Source: Bacteroidaceae bacterium (GTDB taxonomy: Bacteria > Bacteroidota > Bacteroidia > Bacteroidales > Bacteroidaceae). From it: DNA of 64,000 nucleotides. The stretch covers positions 82,424-146,423 of the forward strand of contig JAFYOS010000025.1 of the NCBI GenBank assembly GCA_017560125.1. Reading direction: 5' to 3'. Below the pieces are notes generated by a model. That model saw only the letters and a program-made list of their open reading frames with translations. It did not search any database and was not told the origin of the DNA. Of the stretch, positions 27,548 through 36,450 are shown piece after piece; the stretch's first letter is position 1; each line of letters starts with the position of its first letter. Made by a program: the position numbers and the translations under genes.

Positions 27548-29008
27548 ATGGGAGTAAAAAATTATATAGTTGCCATAGAACTGGGCTCATCAAAAATTGC
27601 CGGAGCCGTAGGAGTGGAAAGCATAGAGGGAATGAACGTAATTGCCTATGCCAATGAGCCTGTCAACGGGTTCATTTCGAAAGGCGTCGTAAAAAACATC
27701 GACGAAACGAGCATCTGTCTTTCGAGCCTGATAAACAAGCTGGAAGGCCAATTGGACGAGGTGAGCATAAAGAAGGCATACGTGGCCATCGGCGGCATGT
27801 CGATGAAATCGGTAAAATCGACCGTAAAAATCGAGTTCGACGAATTCACCAAAATAACCCAGAACATCATAGACGACATGGCCATAGAGAACGACAACCT
27901 GTTTGCCGTTCCCGAAGGCTATCAGAAGGTGCAGGTAATAACCCAGGAGTACAAAATGGGCGGCGACTCGAGCATCAACCCCATAGGTATGAGCGTCAGA
28001 CAGATAGAGGGCAACTACATAAACATCATCATCAAGGAGCAGTTCGTGAAGCAGCTGGAGGAGAGCTTTAACCTTGCCGATATTGAGATCGCAAAAAGCT
28101 TCAGCACTGCAAAGATAAACGCCGAGCAGATACTGAGCGACGAGGAAAAACGCGATGGATGTGCCCTTGTGGATATAGGCGCCGAAACAACCACTGTGAG
28201 CATATTCTCGAATAATATAATGAGAAAACTGAGCGTAATCCCCTTGGGTGGCTACAACATCACACGCGACTTCAGCGCCGAGCACATATCAATGGCCGAC
28301 GCCGAAACGCTGAAAGTACACGCCGGCTACAATGCCGAGCGATTCGAAAGTTGCATAGACAAGGAGCTGCGCGACAACATCATAGGCGCACGCATGGCCG
28401 AGATTCTTCAGAACGTGAACCATCAGATAAAGCGCTCGGGCGAGAACATCGCATGCGCGGTGATTACAGGCGGCGGCGCAAGGCTGAAGAACATAGAGAC
28501 GCTCTTCGTGGAGAACATGCCCGGACTGAGAACACGCATCGCCACCGAGCCCCTCATCGAATTCAATTCGAGCATCGAGCCCAAGCTCAGAAAGGGCGAG
28601 ATAAGTAGCACCCTCTACGGATTGCTTAAAAACGGCAAGGAGGGATGTTGCCAGGAATTGCCCCCCACACCGCCGGCAACCATGCAGGATATGTTCGAGG
28701 AGAAACAACCCGAAGTGAAGCCGGTGGTAGAACAGTCCCAACCTGTTGTAAAAGAGGAGGAGAAGGCCCCCATCGTAGTGACCGCAACAGCGCCGGAAAC
28801 AAAAACCATAACTGAAGAGAAAGAGGAGAAGAAAGCCCCCGAGAAAAAGACCGAAAAGGAGAAGAGCAAGAGCAAAGGAAGAACATTCGGTCTATTCGGT
28901 GACCTGTTCGGCAACCTTGGAGCGACCTTGAAACAGGGTGCAAAAGATATAATAGAAAACGCCACCAGGGAAGAGGAGGACTACAACGAGGAAGACAACG
29001 AATTATAG
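27548..29008 (+). CDS. ftsA: Cell division protein FtsA with extended C-terminal linker
   Basis: A 486-residue actin-like ATPase that tethers FtsZ to the membrane. The phosphate-1 motif AIELGSSKIAGAVG is near the start, domain 1C follows at ~85-160, DIGAETTTVSIF and ITGGGARLKNIETL mark the phosphate-2 and adenosine sites. The core ends about residue 365. Then comes ~80 residues of Pro/Glu/Lys-rich low complexity (EEKQPEVKPVVEQSQPVVKE and beyond), a probable amphipathic membrane-targeting helix (TFGLFGDLFGNLGATLKQGA), and a short acidic tail. E. coli FtsA has about 420 residues and ends with its helix, so the linker and the tail are extra. It is 34 nt after ftsQ and 24 nt before ftsZ. Confidence 0.95.
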   Translation: MGVKNYIVAIELGSSKIAGAVGVESIEGMNVIAYANEPVNGFISKGVVKNIDETSICLSSLINKLEGQLDEVSIKKAYVAIGGMSMKSVKSTVKIEFDEFTKITQNIIDDMAIENDNLFAVPEGYQKVQVITQEYKMGGDSSINPIGMSVRQIEGNYINIIIKEQFVKQLEESFNLADIEIAKSFSTAKINAEQILSDEEKRDGCALVDIGAETTTVSIFSNNIMRKLSVIPLGGYNITRDFSAEHISMADAETLKVHAGYNAERFESCIDKELRDNIIGARMAEILQNVNHQIKRSGENIACAVITGGGARLKNIETLFVENMPGLRTRIATEPLIEFNSSIEPKLRKGEISSTLYGLLKNGKEGCCQELPPTPPATMQDMFEEKQPEVKPVVEQSQPVVKEEEKAPIVVTATAPETKTITEEKEEKKAPEKKTEKEKSKSKGRTFGLFGDLFGNLGATLKQGAKDIIENATREEEDYNEEDNEL

Positions 29009-29032
29009 AAACAGTTCAAACAACATAGAACC

Positions 29033-30394
29033 ATGAACGCTGAAGATACATTAACATTCGATATACCTACCGACGCACCAAGAATCATCAAAGTGATAGG
29101 CGTTGGCGGAGGCGGTGGCAATGCCGTACAGAACATGTACCGCGAAGGCATACACAACGTGTCGTTCGCCATATGCAACACCGACTCACAGGCACTGCGC
29201 GATTCATCAATACCCGTAAAGATACAGCTGGGAGCAACCATCACCGAAGGCCTTGGAGCCGGCAACGACCCCGAAGTGGCACGCCAGGCAGCCGAAGAGA
29301 GCCGCGAGGAGATTAAATCGCTCTTCAACGACGGCACCAAGATGGTATTCATCACAGCCGGCATGGGCGGTGGCACCGGAACGGGAGCAGCCCCCATAGT
29401 AGCCGAAATAGCAAAGAGCCTGAATATACTGACCATCGGTATCGTCACAATACCCTTCCGTTTCGAAATGGGCAACAAGATACACCAGGCACTGAAGGGT
29501 GTAAACGAAATATCGAAACATGTGGATGCGCTGCTCGTGATAAACAACCAGCGTCTGCTCGATATATACCCCGAGCTCGACATCGACGAGGGATTCCGCA
29601 AGGTGGACGAGGTGCTGACCACAGCCACAAAGAGCATCGCCGAGATAATAACCGCACGAGGAACCATCAACCTCGATTTCCGTGATGTGAAGAAGGTGTT
29701 GAAAGATGGTGGCGTTGCCATCATGAGCTACGGCATAGAGAAGGGCGAACAGCGCCTTGCCATGGCCTTCGAGAAGGCACTGCACTCGCCGCTGCTCAAT
29801 AACAACAACATATACAAATCGAAGAAGATACTCTTCAACATCTACTACAACCCCAACTACCCCATGAAGGTAGGCGAAATAGAGGAGGTGAACACCTTCA
29901 TGACGCGCTTCACCGAAGAGGACATAGAGGTGATATGGGGAATGAGCAAGGACTACAACCTGGAAGAGGGCGCAGTGAAAGTAACCGTGCTTGCAACCGG
30001 CTTCGGCATGCAGAACATCCCCGAGATGAAGCCTCTGCTGGGCGAGATTGAGCGCGAGCAAGAGGTCGAGAAGCAGAAGATACAGAGCATGATAGAAACC
30101 TTCTACAAGGAGGATTTCAAGGTATATATCTTCGACGACGCCGACCTCGACAACGAAGCGGTGATAGCAGCCGTCGAGAGCTCACCCACACACAAGCGCA
30201 TGGCCAAGGAATTGCAGCAGATAAAAAGCATATCATCGGCGGCAAAGCAGAGCGACGTCCCCGCCGAGGAGCCCACAAAGGCTGTGGAGGAAGCACCCAT
30301 CGAGGAGGCCGACGACGAGATACCCTTCACCCCCATGCAGATTGACAACGAAGAGAACAATATAACAGAGAACAGCGTTGAAATAAATTATTGA
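29033..30394 (+). CDS. ftsZ: Cell division GTPase FtsZ
   Basis: A 453-residue tubulin homologue that forms the Z ring. The nucleotide site includes VIGVGGGGGNAV (residues 21-32) and the tubulin signature GGGTGTG (112-118); the T7 loop is INLDFRDVK. The globular core ends about residue 325. The C-terminal ~125 residues include a conserved-looking helical piece (FYKEDFKVYIFDDADLDNEAVIAAVE) and an acidic linker. I do not see the usual C-terminal IPxFLR-type peptide that binds FtsA; the nearest candidate is DEIPFTPM, 20 residues from the end. It is followed by the YqeY-family gene after 9 nt. Confidence 0.97.
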   Translation: MNAEDTLTFDIPTDAPRIIKVIGVGGGGGNAVQNMYREGIHNVSFAICNTDSQALRDSSIPVKIQLGATITEGLGAGNDPEVARQAAEESREEIKSLFNDGTKMVFITAGMGGGTGTGAAPIVAEIAKSLNILTIGIVTIPFRFEMGNKIHQALKGVNEISKHVDALLVINNQRLLDIYPELDIDEGFRKVDEVLTTATKSIAEIITARGTINLDFRDVKKVLKDGGVAIMSYGIEKGEQRLAMAFEKALHSPLLNNNNIYKSKKILFNIYYNPNYPMKVGEIEEVNTFMTRFTEEDIEVIWGMSKDYNLEEGAVKVTVLATGFGMQNIPEMKPLLGEIEREQEVEKQKIQSMIETFYKEDFKVYIFDDADLDNEAVIAAVESSPTHKRMAKELQQIKSISSAAKQSDVPAEEPTKAVEEAPIEEADDEIPFTPMQIDNEENNITENSVEINY

Positions 30395-30403
30395 TAAAAA
30401 GCC

Positions 30404-30853
30404 ATGGATATATTCGACATCATAAGCAACGACCTAAAAGAGGCCATGAAGGCCAAGGACAAAGTAGCGCTCGACACACTGCGCAACATAAAAAAAGTGC
30501 TCCTCGAAGCAAAAACAGCCCCCGGAGCAAACGACACCGTTGACGACGCAACCGCCATAAAACTGATAGGCAAATTGGCCAAGCAGGGACGCGAATCGGC
30601 TGCCCTCTACGAAAGCCAGAACCGCCCCGACCTTGCAGCCGAAGAGACAGCACAGGTAGCCGTGCTCGAAAAATATCTGCCCAAGCAGATGAGCGACCAG
30701 GAACTGACCGAAGCGCTTAAAGCGATTATAGCCGAGACAGGAGCATCCTCACCCGCCGAAATGGGCAAGGTGATGGGCGTCGCCACCAAAAAGCTCGCCG
30801 GCATGGCCGATGGAAAAGCCATCTCGGCCAAAGTGAAGGAGCTGCTTGCGTAA
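30404..30853 (+). CDS. GatB/YqeY domain-containing protein
   Basis: A 149-residue cytosolic protein with the all-helical YqeY fold related to the tail domain of GatB: DIISNDLKEAMKAKDKVALDTLRNIKKVL, then KQGRESAALYESQNRPDLAAEETAQVAVLEKYLPKQM, and the glycine-containing end AEMGKVMGVATKKLAGMADGKAISAKVKELL. The family may have tRNA-linked amidase roles, but the function of the stand-alone form is not settled. It follows ftsZ by 9 nt and is probably the last gene of the dcw transcript, since a strong terminator comes next. Confidence 0.9.
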   Translation: MDIFDIISNDLKEAMKAKDKVALDTLRNIKKVLLEAKTAPGANDTVDDATAIKLIGKLAKQGRESAALYESQNRPDLAAEETAQVAVLEKYLPKQMSDQELTEALKAIIAETGASSPAEMGKVMGVATKKLAGMADGKAISAKVKELLA

Positions 30854-30881
30854 CGACATTTACCTTACACTTCATATACAG

Positions 30882-30912
30882 ACTGCCTCGAATCTATTTC
30901 GAGGCAGTTTTT
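30882..30912 (+). terminator. Intrinsic terminator ending the dcw operon
   Basis: Perfect 11-bp stem ACTGCCTCGAA / TTCGAGGCAGT with a 5-nt loop and a T-run after it. Confidence 0.93.
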
Positions 30913-30939
30913 CTTCTATAATAAATAAACCCGATAGGG

Positions 30940-30971
30940 TTTGTATTTTATACTCGTTATACATATATTTG
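30940..30971 (+). promoter_or_regulatory. Consensus Bacteroidales promoter of the secreted protein gene
   Basis: TTTG (30940-30943), 20-nt spacer, TATATTTG (30964-30971). Both boxes match the consensus and the leader to the ATG is about 25-30 nt. Confidence 0.8.
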
Positions 30972-31004
30972 CGATAATCATTAACCACCAAAATGCGTAT
31001 AGCT

Positions 31005-31955
31005 ATGAAAAGGATATTCTCAATAATAGTTGCATTACTTTTCGTTATGCATGCCTTTCCACAGTCGAATAATATATATACCGATGGAACCAAGTGGATA
31101 TATGTATATGACGCCTTCGACCCCGATGGTTTCTGGTTCAGGGGCGATGTAATTGTGGAGACGATTAAGGGCGACACAGTCGTAAACGGAATAACATACA
31201 AGAAGATTGAACGCGCAGAAATATATATCGGCGAAGAAGAGGATTACGACCCAATAACCCGAGGTGATCTGCTCCGATATTCCGACGGCAAATATCTGCG
31301 TTATTACACCGATATCTCCTATGGAGAAGATTACCAAAATGCATACCCCCAAAAATTCATGGGCGACGACCATGTGATGTACGACGAAAATCTGAAGGTG
31401 GGCGACAAAGTATGGTGGGAGCAGAATCAGACTGTGGTGGAGATTGGCGATACGGTTTTTGAAGAGAGCCCCAATGTCGTACGAAAATATTGGCGTCACA
31501 ACGCCGGCACCGACTGGTACTACGAAGAAGATCTATATACCCGCTTGAACCATATTTGGTGGATAGAGGGAATAGGACGCCTTTCATATCCCTACTATAT
31601 TGGCGTAGATTGTATATGCCACGACATGCTAATGTGCTGTATAAACGCCAATGGCGATACCATATATAAAAACAAGAAATACGTAGAGGCTGTTAAGGAC
31701 TATATAAGGATAACCGGCATGCGTGGTATCTGTGCCGATAATATATCTATCGCACAGCACGATGGCGAGTGCATCGTAACCCTACCCGTTGCAGCCGAAT
31801 GGGCGGTAACGCTCTACAACGACGCAGGCGTTTCCGTTGCATGCAAAGCGGGCGAGGGTAGCGAGATATTCCTACCCGTCGATGGCAAGGGCACGCACAT
31901 CCTTGTGTTGGAGGTTGGCGGCAAGCAATATACTAAGAAGGTAATGATAAGGTAG
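31005..31955 (+). CDS. Secreted protein of unknown function with possible T9SS-like C-terminus
   Basis: A 316-residue exported protein. The signal peptide MKRIFSIIVALLFVMHAFPQ starts at 31005; an ATG four codons upstream (30993) is possible. The body is acidic and aromatic-rich (KWIYVYDAFDPDGFWFRGDV; GDKVWWEQNQTVVEIGDTVF; RKYWRHNAGTDWYYEEDLYT) with no domain I recognise, though the layout resembles short Bacteroidales proteins that occur in many copies. The last ~75 residues (AEWAVTLYNDAGVSVACKAG ... HILVLEVGGKQYTKKVMIR) look like a beta-sandwich sorting domain of the type A T9SS family, which ends in a similar KKVIV-type strand. That would place the protein outside the cell if a T9SS exists; this is a weak inference. 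Confidence 0.7.
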   Translation: MKRIFSIIVALLFVMHAFPQSNNIYTDGTKWIYVYDAFDPDGFWFRGDVIVETIKGDTVVNGITYKKIERAEIYIGEEEDYDPITRGDLLRYSDGKYLRYYTDISYGEDYQNAYPQKFMGDDHVMYDENLKVGDKVWWEQNQTVVEIGDTVFEESPNVVRKYWRHNAGTDWYYEEDLYTRLNHIWWIEGIGRLSYPYYIGVDCICHDMLMCCINANGDTIYKNKKYVEAVKDYIRITGMRGICADNISIAQHDGECIVTLPVAAEWAVTLYNDAGVSVACKAGEGSEIFLPVDGKGTHILVLEVGGKQYTKKVMIR

Positions 31956-32011
31956 ATTATGTGCTATTAAATCATTCGTCAGTGCGAATTAAAGCAATTA
32001 CGCAACCTGCA

Positions 32012-32737
32012 TCAATCGAACAATTCCCTAAGCACCTCTGTGGAATTGAGCTCAGGAAATTCGGGAATATGCAGACGATAGTAATCGCCAATGGTGGTAA
32101 GGAAATTACTACGCACCGCACGATTGAGAGCTATTCGGTGCATATCGTCGTAGTCGCAAGCATACAACGAGAAGAAATCGAGCGCCTGCTCCGAGGTCAA
32201 AAAATCGCCATGCATGGGCTGCAACCCCACAAAACAACCTGCCCTAAGGTCGAAATAACCGCTGCGCCCCATATCCTCTACGTTGGGTGCAATACCAAGG
32301 AAGCGGGTAAGGCGCATAAGGAACAGCAGATGGAAATTGGCATACCCATCGGCGGCCTCGTCGAACCAGCGCAACGAATACTCGATGAACGAAAAAATAG
32401 CGGCGTTGTCGCTCTCCTCGCGCAGTGCACGCGTGAGGAACTCAGCTAGATAGAGCGCTACCGCCGATTTACACGGATCGTAAGGAATGGACGAATACAT
32501 TACATAGGGACGCACCTCGGAGAGGCGGCATAGTTTTCCGCCCTGCTTGTATGGAGCCTGAAACTGCAAAAGCGTAAGAGGCTGAAACAGGACACTGCGA
32601 ACCTTCGAACGCTTGCTGTGAGTGACCGGCACCAAGAAGGAAAGGCGGCCACGTGTCGATGTAAATATGTCGGCAATCATCAGATTGTCGTTATATTTGA
32701 GCATGCGCAGAACTATTCCGGTAAAATTCTCTATCAT
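32012..32737 (-). CDS. recO: DNA repair protein RecO
   Basis: A 241-residue recombination mediator that helps load RecA on gaps with RecR. It begins MIENFTGIVLRMLKYNDNLMIADIFTS, the OB-fold start of RecO, followed by GRLSFLVPV and SVLFQPLTLLQF, then a helical domain (SAVALYLAEFLTRALREE; NFHLLFLMRLTRFLGIAPN). The chosen start at 32737 is the family start; the frame extends further upstream, but that part overlaps the tRNA promoter and does not resemble RecO. The cysteine zinc motif of some RecO proteins is not evident. It is divergent from tRNA-Glu and convergent with the secreted protein gene. Confidence 0.93.
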   Translation of the reverse strand: MIENFTGIVLRMLKYNDNLMIADIFTSTRGRLSFLVPVTHSKRSKVRSVLFQPLTLLQFQAPYKQGGKLCRLSEVRPYVMYSSIPYDPCKSAVALYLAEFLTRALREESDNAAIFSFIEYSLRWFDEAADGYANFHLLFLMRLTRFLGIAPNVEDMGRSGYFDLRAGCFVGLQPMHGDFLTSEQALDFFSLYACDYDDMHRIALNRAVRSNFLTTIGDYYRLHIPEFPELNSTEVLRELFD

Positions 32738-32767
32738 AAAGGCATAAACAATATCTGTTTCGAGGAA

Positions 32768-32799
32768 CAAAGCTACAAAAAAAGAAAAAAACATGCAAA
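32768..32799 (-). promoter_or_regulatory. Consensus promoter of recO
   Basis: On the minus strand TTTG (plus 32796-32799), 20-nt spacer, TAGCTTTG (plus 32768-32775), an exact consensus pair 31 nt upstream of the RecO ATG. Its -33 box lies 4 bp from the -33 box of the divergent tRNA-Glu promoter. Confidence 0.8.
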
Positions 32800-32803
32800 A
32801 ATA

Positions 32804-32834
32804 TTTGCCGGATAAAAAAAATGTTGTACCTTTG
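32804..32834 (+). promoter_or_regulatory. Consensus promoter of the tRNA-Glu-rpsT unit
   Basis: TTTG (32804-32807), 19-nt spacer, TACCTTTG (32827-32834). A small CACC-GAAA-GGTG hairpin follows in the leader about 20 nt before the tRNA. Confidence 0.85.
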
Positions 32835-32889
32835 CATCCGCTTAGACAACTAAGTATCGGAAACAATTCACCGAAAGGTGATCTTCGTT

Positions 32890-32961
32890 GGCCCATTCGT
32901 CTATCGGCTAGGACGCAAGATTTTCATTCTTGAAAGAGGGGTTCGATTCCCCTATGGGCTA
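32890..32961 (+). tRNA. tRNA-Glu (anticodon TTC)
   Basis: A 72-nt cloverleaf can be drawn by hand: acceptor GGCCCAT / ATGGGCT with a G-U first pair, D arm GTCT...GGAC, anticodon stem CAAGA / TCTTG around loop TTTTCAT (anticodon TTC, reads GAA and GAG), four-nt variable loop, T arm AGGGG-TTCGATT-CCCCT, discriminator A. The 3' CCA is not encoded, so it must be added after processing. Confidence 0.96.
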
Positions 32962-32992
32962 CAATAAAAATCAAAAAAAACAGAAATTAAAG

Positions 32993-33247
32993 ATGGCAAA
33001 CCATAAATCGTCACTTAAAAGAATCAGACAGACAGAGAAGAGAAACCTCCTCAATCGTTACTACGGTAAGAACATGCGTTCAGCTGTACGCAGCTTGCGC
33101 GCTATGAAAGATAAGGAGCAGGCATTGGCTAAGTATCCCGAGGTACAGAAATTGTTGGATAGAATGGCCAAGAGAGGTTTGATTCACAAGAACAAGGCTG
33201 CGAACCTTAAATCGGGCTTGTGTGCAAGCATCGCTAAATTGGCGTAA
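32993..33247 (+). CDS. rpsT: 30S ribosomal protein S20
   Basis: An 84-residue basic protein matching bS20: [25 protein letters not shown] at the start and [30 protein letters not shown] at the end. The true start is the ATG at 32993; the frame is open upstream into the tRNA, but that is not coding. Only 31 nt separate it from tRNA-Glu, with no promoter between, so the two are likely made as one transcript and separated by tRNA 3' processing. Confidence 0.97.
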   Translation: MANHKSSLKRIRQTEKRNLLNRYYGKNMRSAVRSLRAMKDKEQALAKYPEVQKLLDRMAKRGLIHKNKAANLKSGLCASIAKLA

Positions 33248-33280
33248 GCATACACAAGAACATATATTTACCAAGTATAG

Positions 33281-33308
33281 AGGCTGGATTTTCAATCCGG
33301 CCTTTTTG
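33281..33308 (+). terminator. Intrinsic terminator after rpsT
   Basis: Stem GGCTGGATT / AATCCGGCC (one G-U pair), 3-nt loop, followed by five T. From here to 33420 nothing further could be supported. Confidence 0.88.
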
Positions 33309-33426
33309 CGTTAAGGGTATCGCAAGGCCGGAAACTACCCCGGCGACCGACAAAGAAAAGGAGCAATAACCACCGCCGCCGACCACCGGCACGCATCGTG
33401 CAAAAATCCACACACAAATAGACACA

Positions 33427-33447
33427 TTCCCCTATTTTATAGGGGAA
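33427..33447. repeat. CCCCTA-type palindrome in front of the gyrB promoter
   Basis: TTCCCCTAT-TTT-ATAGGGGAA, perfect 9-bp arms with a 3-nt centre, ending 4 nt before the -33 box of gyrB. It resembles the element at 9167-9211 in sequence and in placement. Confidence 0.65.
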
Positions 33448-33451
33448 AATT

Positions 33452-35474
<2,023 letters not shown>

Positions 35475-35480
35475 ACATAT

Positions 35481-35519
35481 GACGATGGCGTGTCAAGTAC
35501 CGACTGACACGCCATCGTC
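35481..35519. terminator. Strong hairpin between gyrB and the VanX-like gene
   Basis: Perfect 15-bp inverted repeat GACGATGGCGTGTCA / TGACACGCCATCGTC with a 9-nt loop. Only TTT follows (35522-35524), so termination may be partial; the next ATG is 17 nt beyond. Confidence 0.65.
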
Positions 35520-35535
35520 GTTTGATATACACCCC

Positions 35536-36177
35536 ATGCACAAAATTGCGACAACCATACTGCTGGCCGCAACAGCCCTCGTCGCCACATCACAGGATTT
35601 TAAGGGACTGGTGAACATAAAGGAGAAGGACAGCACCATAATAGTAGATTTGATGTATGCCAAGCCCGACAATTTCGTCGGCGAAAAGATGTACAATTTC
35701 AGCGAAGCCTACCTGCACCCCAAAGCGGCAGAGGCCGTAAAGGAGGCCAACAGAATGCTGCAGGCATCGCACCCCGGCCTGCGACTGATAATATACGACG
35801 CCGCACGCCCCATGCGCGTACAACAGAAAATGTGGAACAAGGTGAAGGGCACCGCGCAGCAGAACTACGTGAGCAACCCGGCCAACGGCGGCGGGCTACA
35901 CAACTACGGCCTGGCGGTAGATGTAAGCATCGCCGACTGCAATGGCGACACACTGCCAATGGGCACACTGGTAGATGCGCTCACCCCCACCAGCCACATA
36001 GACAAGGAGCAGGAGCTGGTAAACAGCAAGAAGATAACAGCCGAAGCGGCACGCAACAGAGCGCTACTGCGCAGCGTGATGAAGAAGGCCGGTTTCAGGC
36101 CGCTTAGGAGCGAGTGGTGGCATTTCAACTACACCACACGTGCCGACGCAAGAAAAAACTACAAAGTAATCAGATAA
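35536..36177 (+). CDS. D-Ala-D-Ala dipeptidase (VanX/DdpX-like, peptidase M15D), exported
   Basis: A 213-residue protein with signal peptide MHKIATTILLAATALVATS. The M15 zinc site is seen as H122 and D129 in GGGLHNYGLAVDVS, with the catalytic E193 and third ligand H196 in EWWHFNY. YDAARPMRVQQKMW is the Arg-containing substrate-site motif of VanX relatives. Such enzymes split D-Ala-D-Ala; a periplasmic copy would salvage dipeptide from wall turnover rather than give vancomycin resistance, since no vanH/vanA partner is present. The start at 35536 gives the signal peptide; an in-frame codon at 35437 lies inside gyrB. Confidence 0.88.
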   Translation: MHKIATTILLAATALVATSQDFKGLVNIKEKDSTIIVDLMYAKPDNFVGEKMYNFSEAYLHPKAAEAVKEANRMLQASHPGLRLIIYDAARPMRVQQKMWNKVKGTAQQNYVSNPANGGGLHNYGLAVDVSIADCNGDTLPMGTLVDALTPTSHIDKEQELVNSKKITAEAARNRALLRSVMKKAGFRPLRSEWWHFNYTTRADARKNYKVIR

Positions 36178-36189
36178 CAGAGAAAGCAC

Positions 36190-36226
36190 AAGCGCCCGCC
36201 TACCGCAATACGGTGGGCAGGCGCTT
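36190..36226 (+). terminator. GC-rich hairpin after the VanX-like gene
   Basis: Imperfect 15-bp stem beginning AAGCGCC and ending GGCGCTT, loop CAATA, one mismatch, no T-run. It may act as a weak or Rho-assisted terminator. Confidence 0.5.
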
Positions 36227-36248
36227 CACACTACAACACGAAAAATAT

Positions 36249-36335
36249 CTATAATATTTTCGCTGCGAAGATAGCAAGGATAGCGCAACCGCCGATTACC
36301 CAAAATTCCCACATAGTGTCCTTTATGGGGCACAT
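36249..36335 (-). CDS. Possible 28-residue single-span membrane peptide
   Basis: Minus-strand ATG at 36335 opens MCPIKDTMWEFWVIGGCAIL, followed by AIFAAKIL and TAG. It has a charged head and one hydrophobic stretch long enough to span a membrane. A GTG seven codons earlier is also possible. Upstream on the same strand a -7-like TATATTTC occurs. It sits alone in the 273-nt gap between the VanX-like and AraC genes, divergent from the latter. No family is recognised; coding is plausible but unproven. Confidence 0.3.
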   Translation of the reverse strand: MCPIKDTMWEFWVIGGCAILAIFAAKIL

Positions 36336-36450
36336 TGCAATATCGGCCAAAGCCACGAGGCAATAAGCGAAATATAGAACATTTTATACGTATAAAAACA
36401 GGTTATTGCAACCATTTTTTTCAGACCTTTGCAAAAACAAAAGCAAACAG

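Noticed and set aside
31961-32449. Plus-strand frame of 162 codons opposite recO
   Set aside because: RecO on the other strand has a family-typical start, motifs and a perfect promoter.
32738-32896. N-terminal extension of the RecO frame to 32896
   Set aside because: It would run through the recO promoter, the tRNA promoter and into the tRNA; the family start is the ATG at 32737.
35536-36177. Vancomycin resistance gene
   Set aside because: VanX-like motif is present, but the protein has a signal peptide and there is no vanR, vanS, vanH or ligase gene nearby.
36190-36226. Hairpin considered as a riboswitch or small RNA
   Set aside because: It follows a stop codon, is a simple stem-loop and has no downstream gene on the same strand close enough to regulate.
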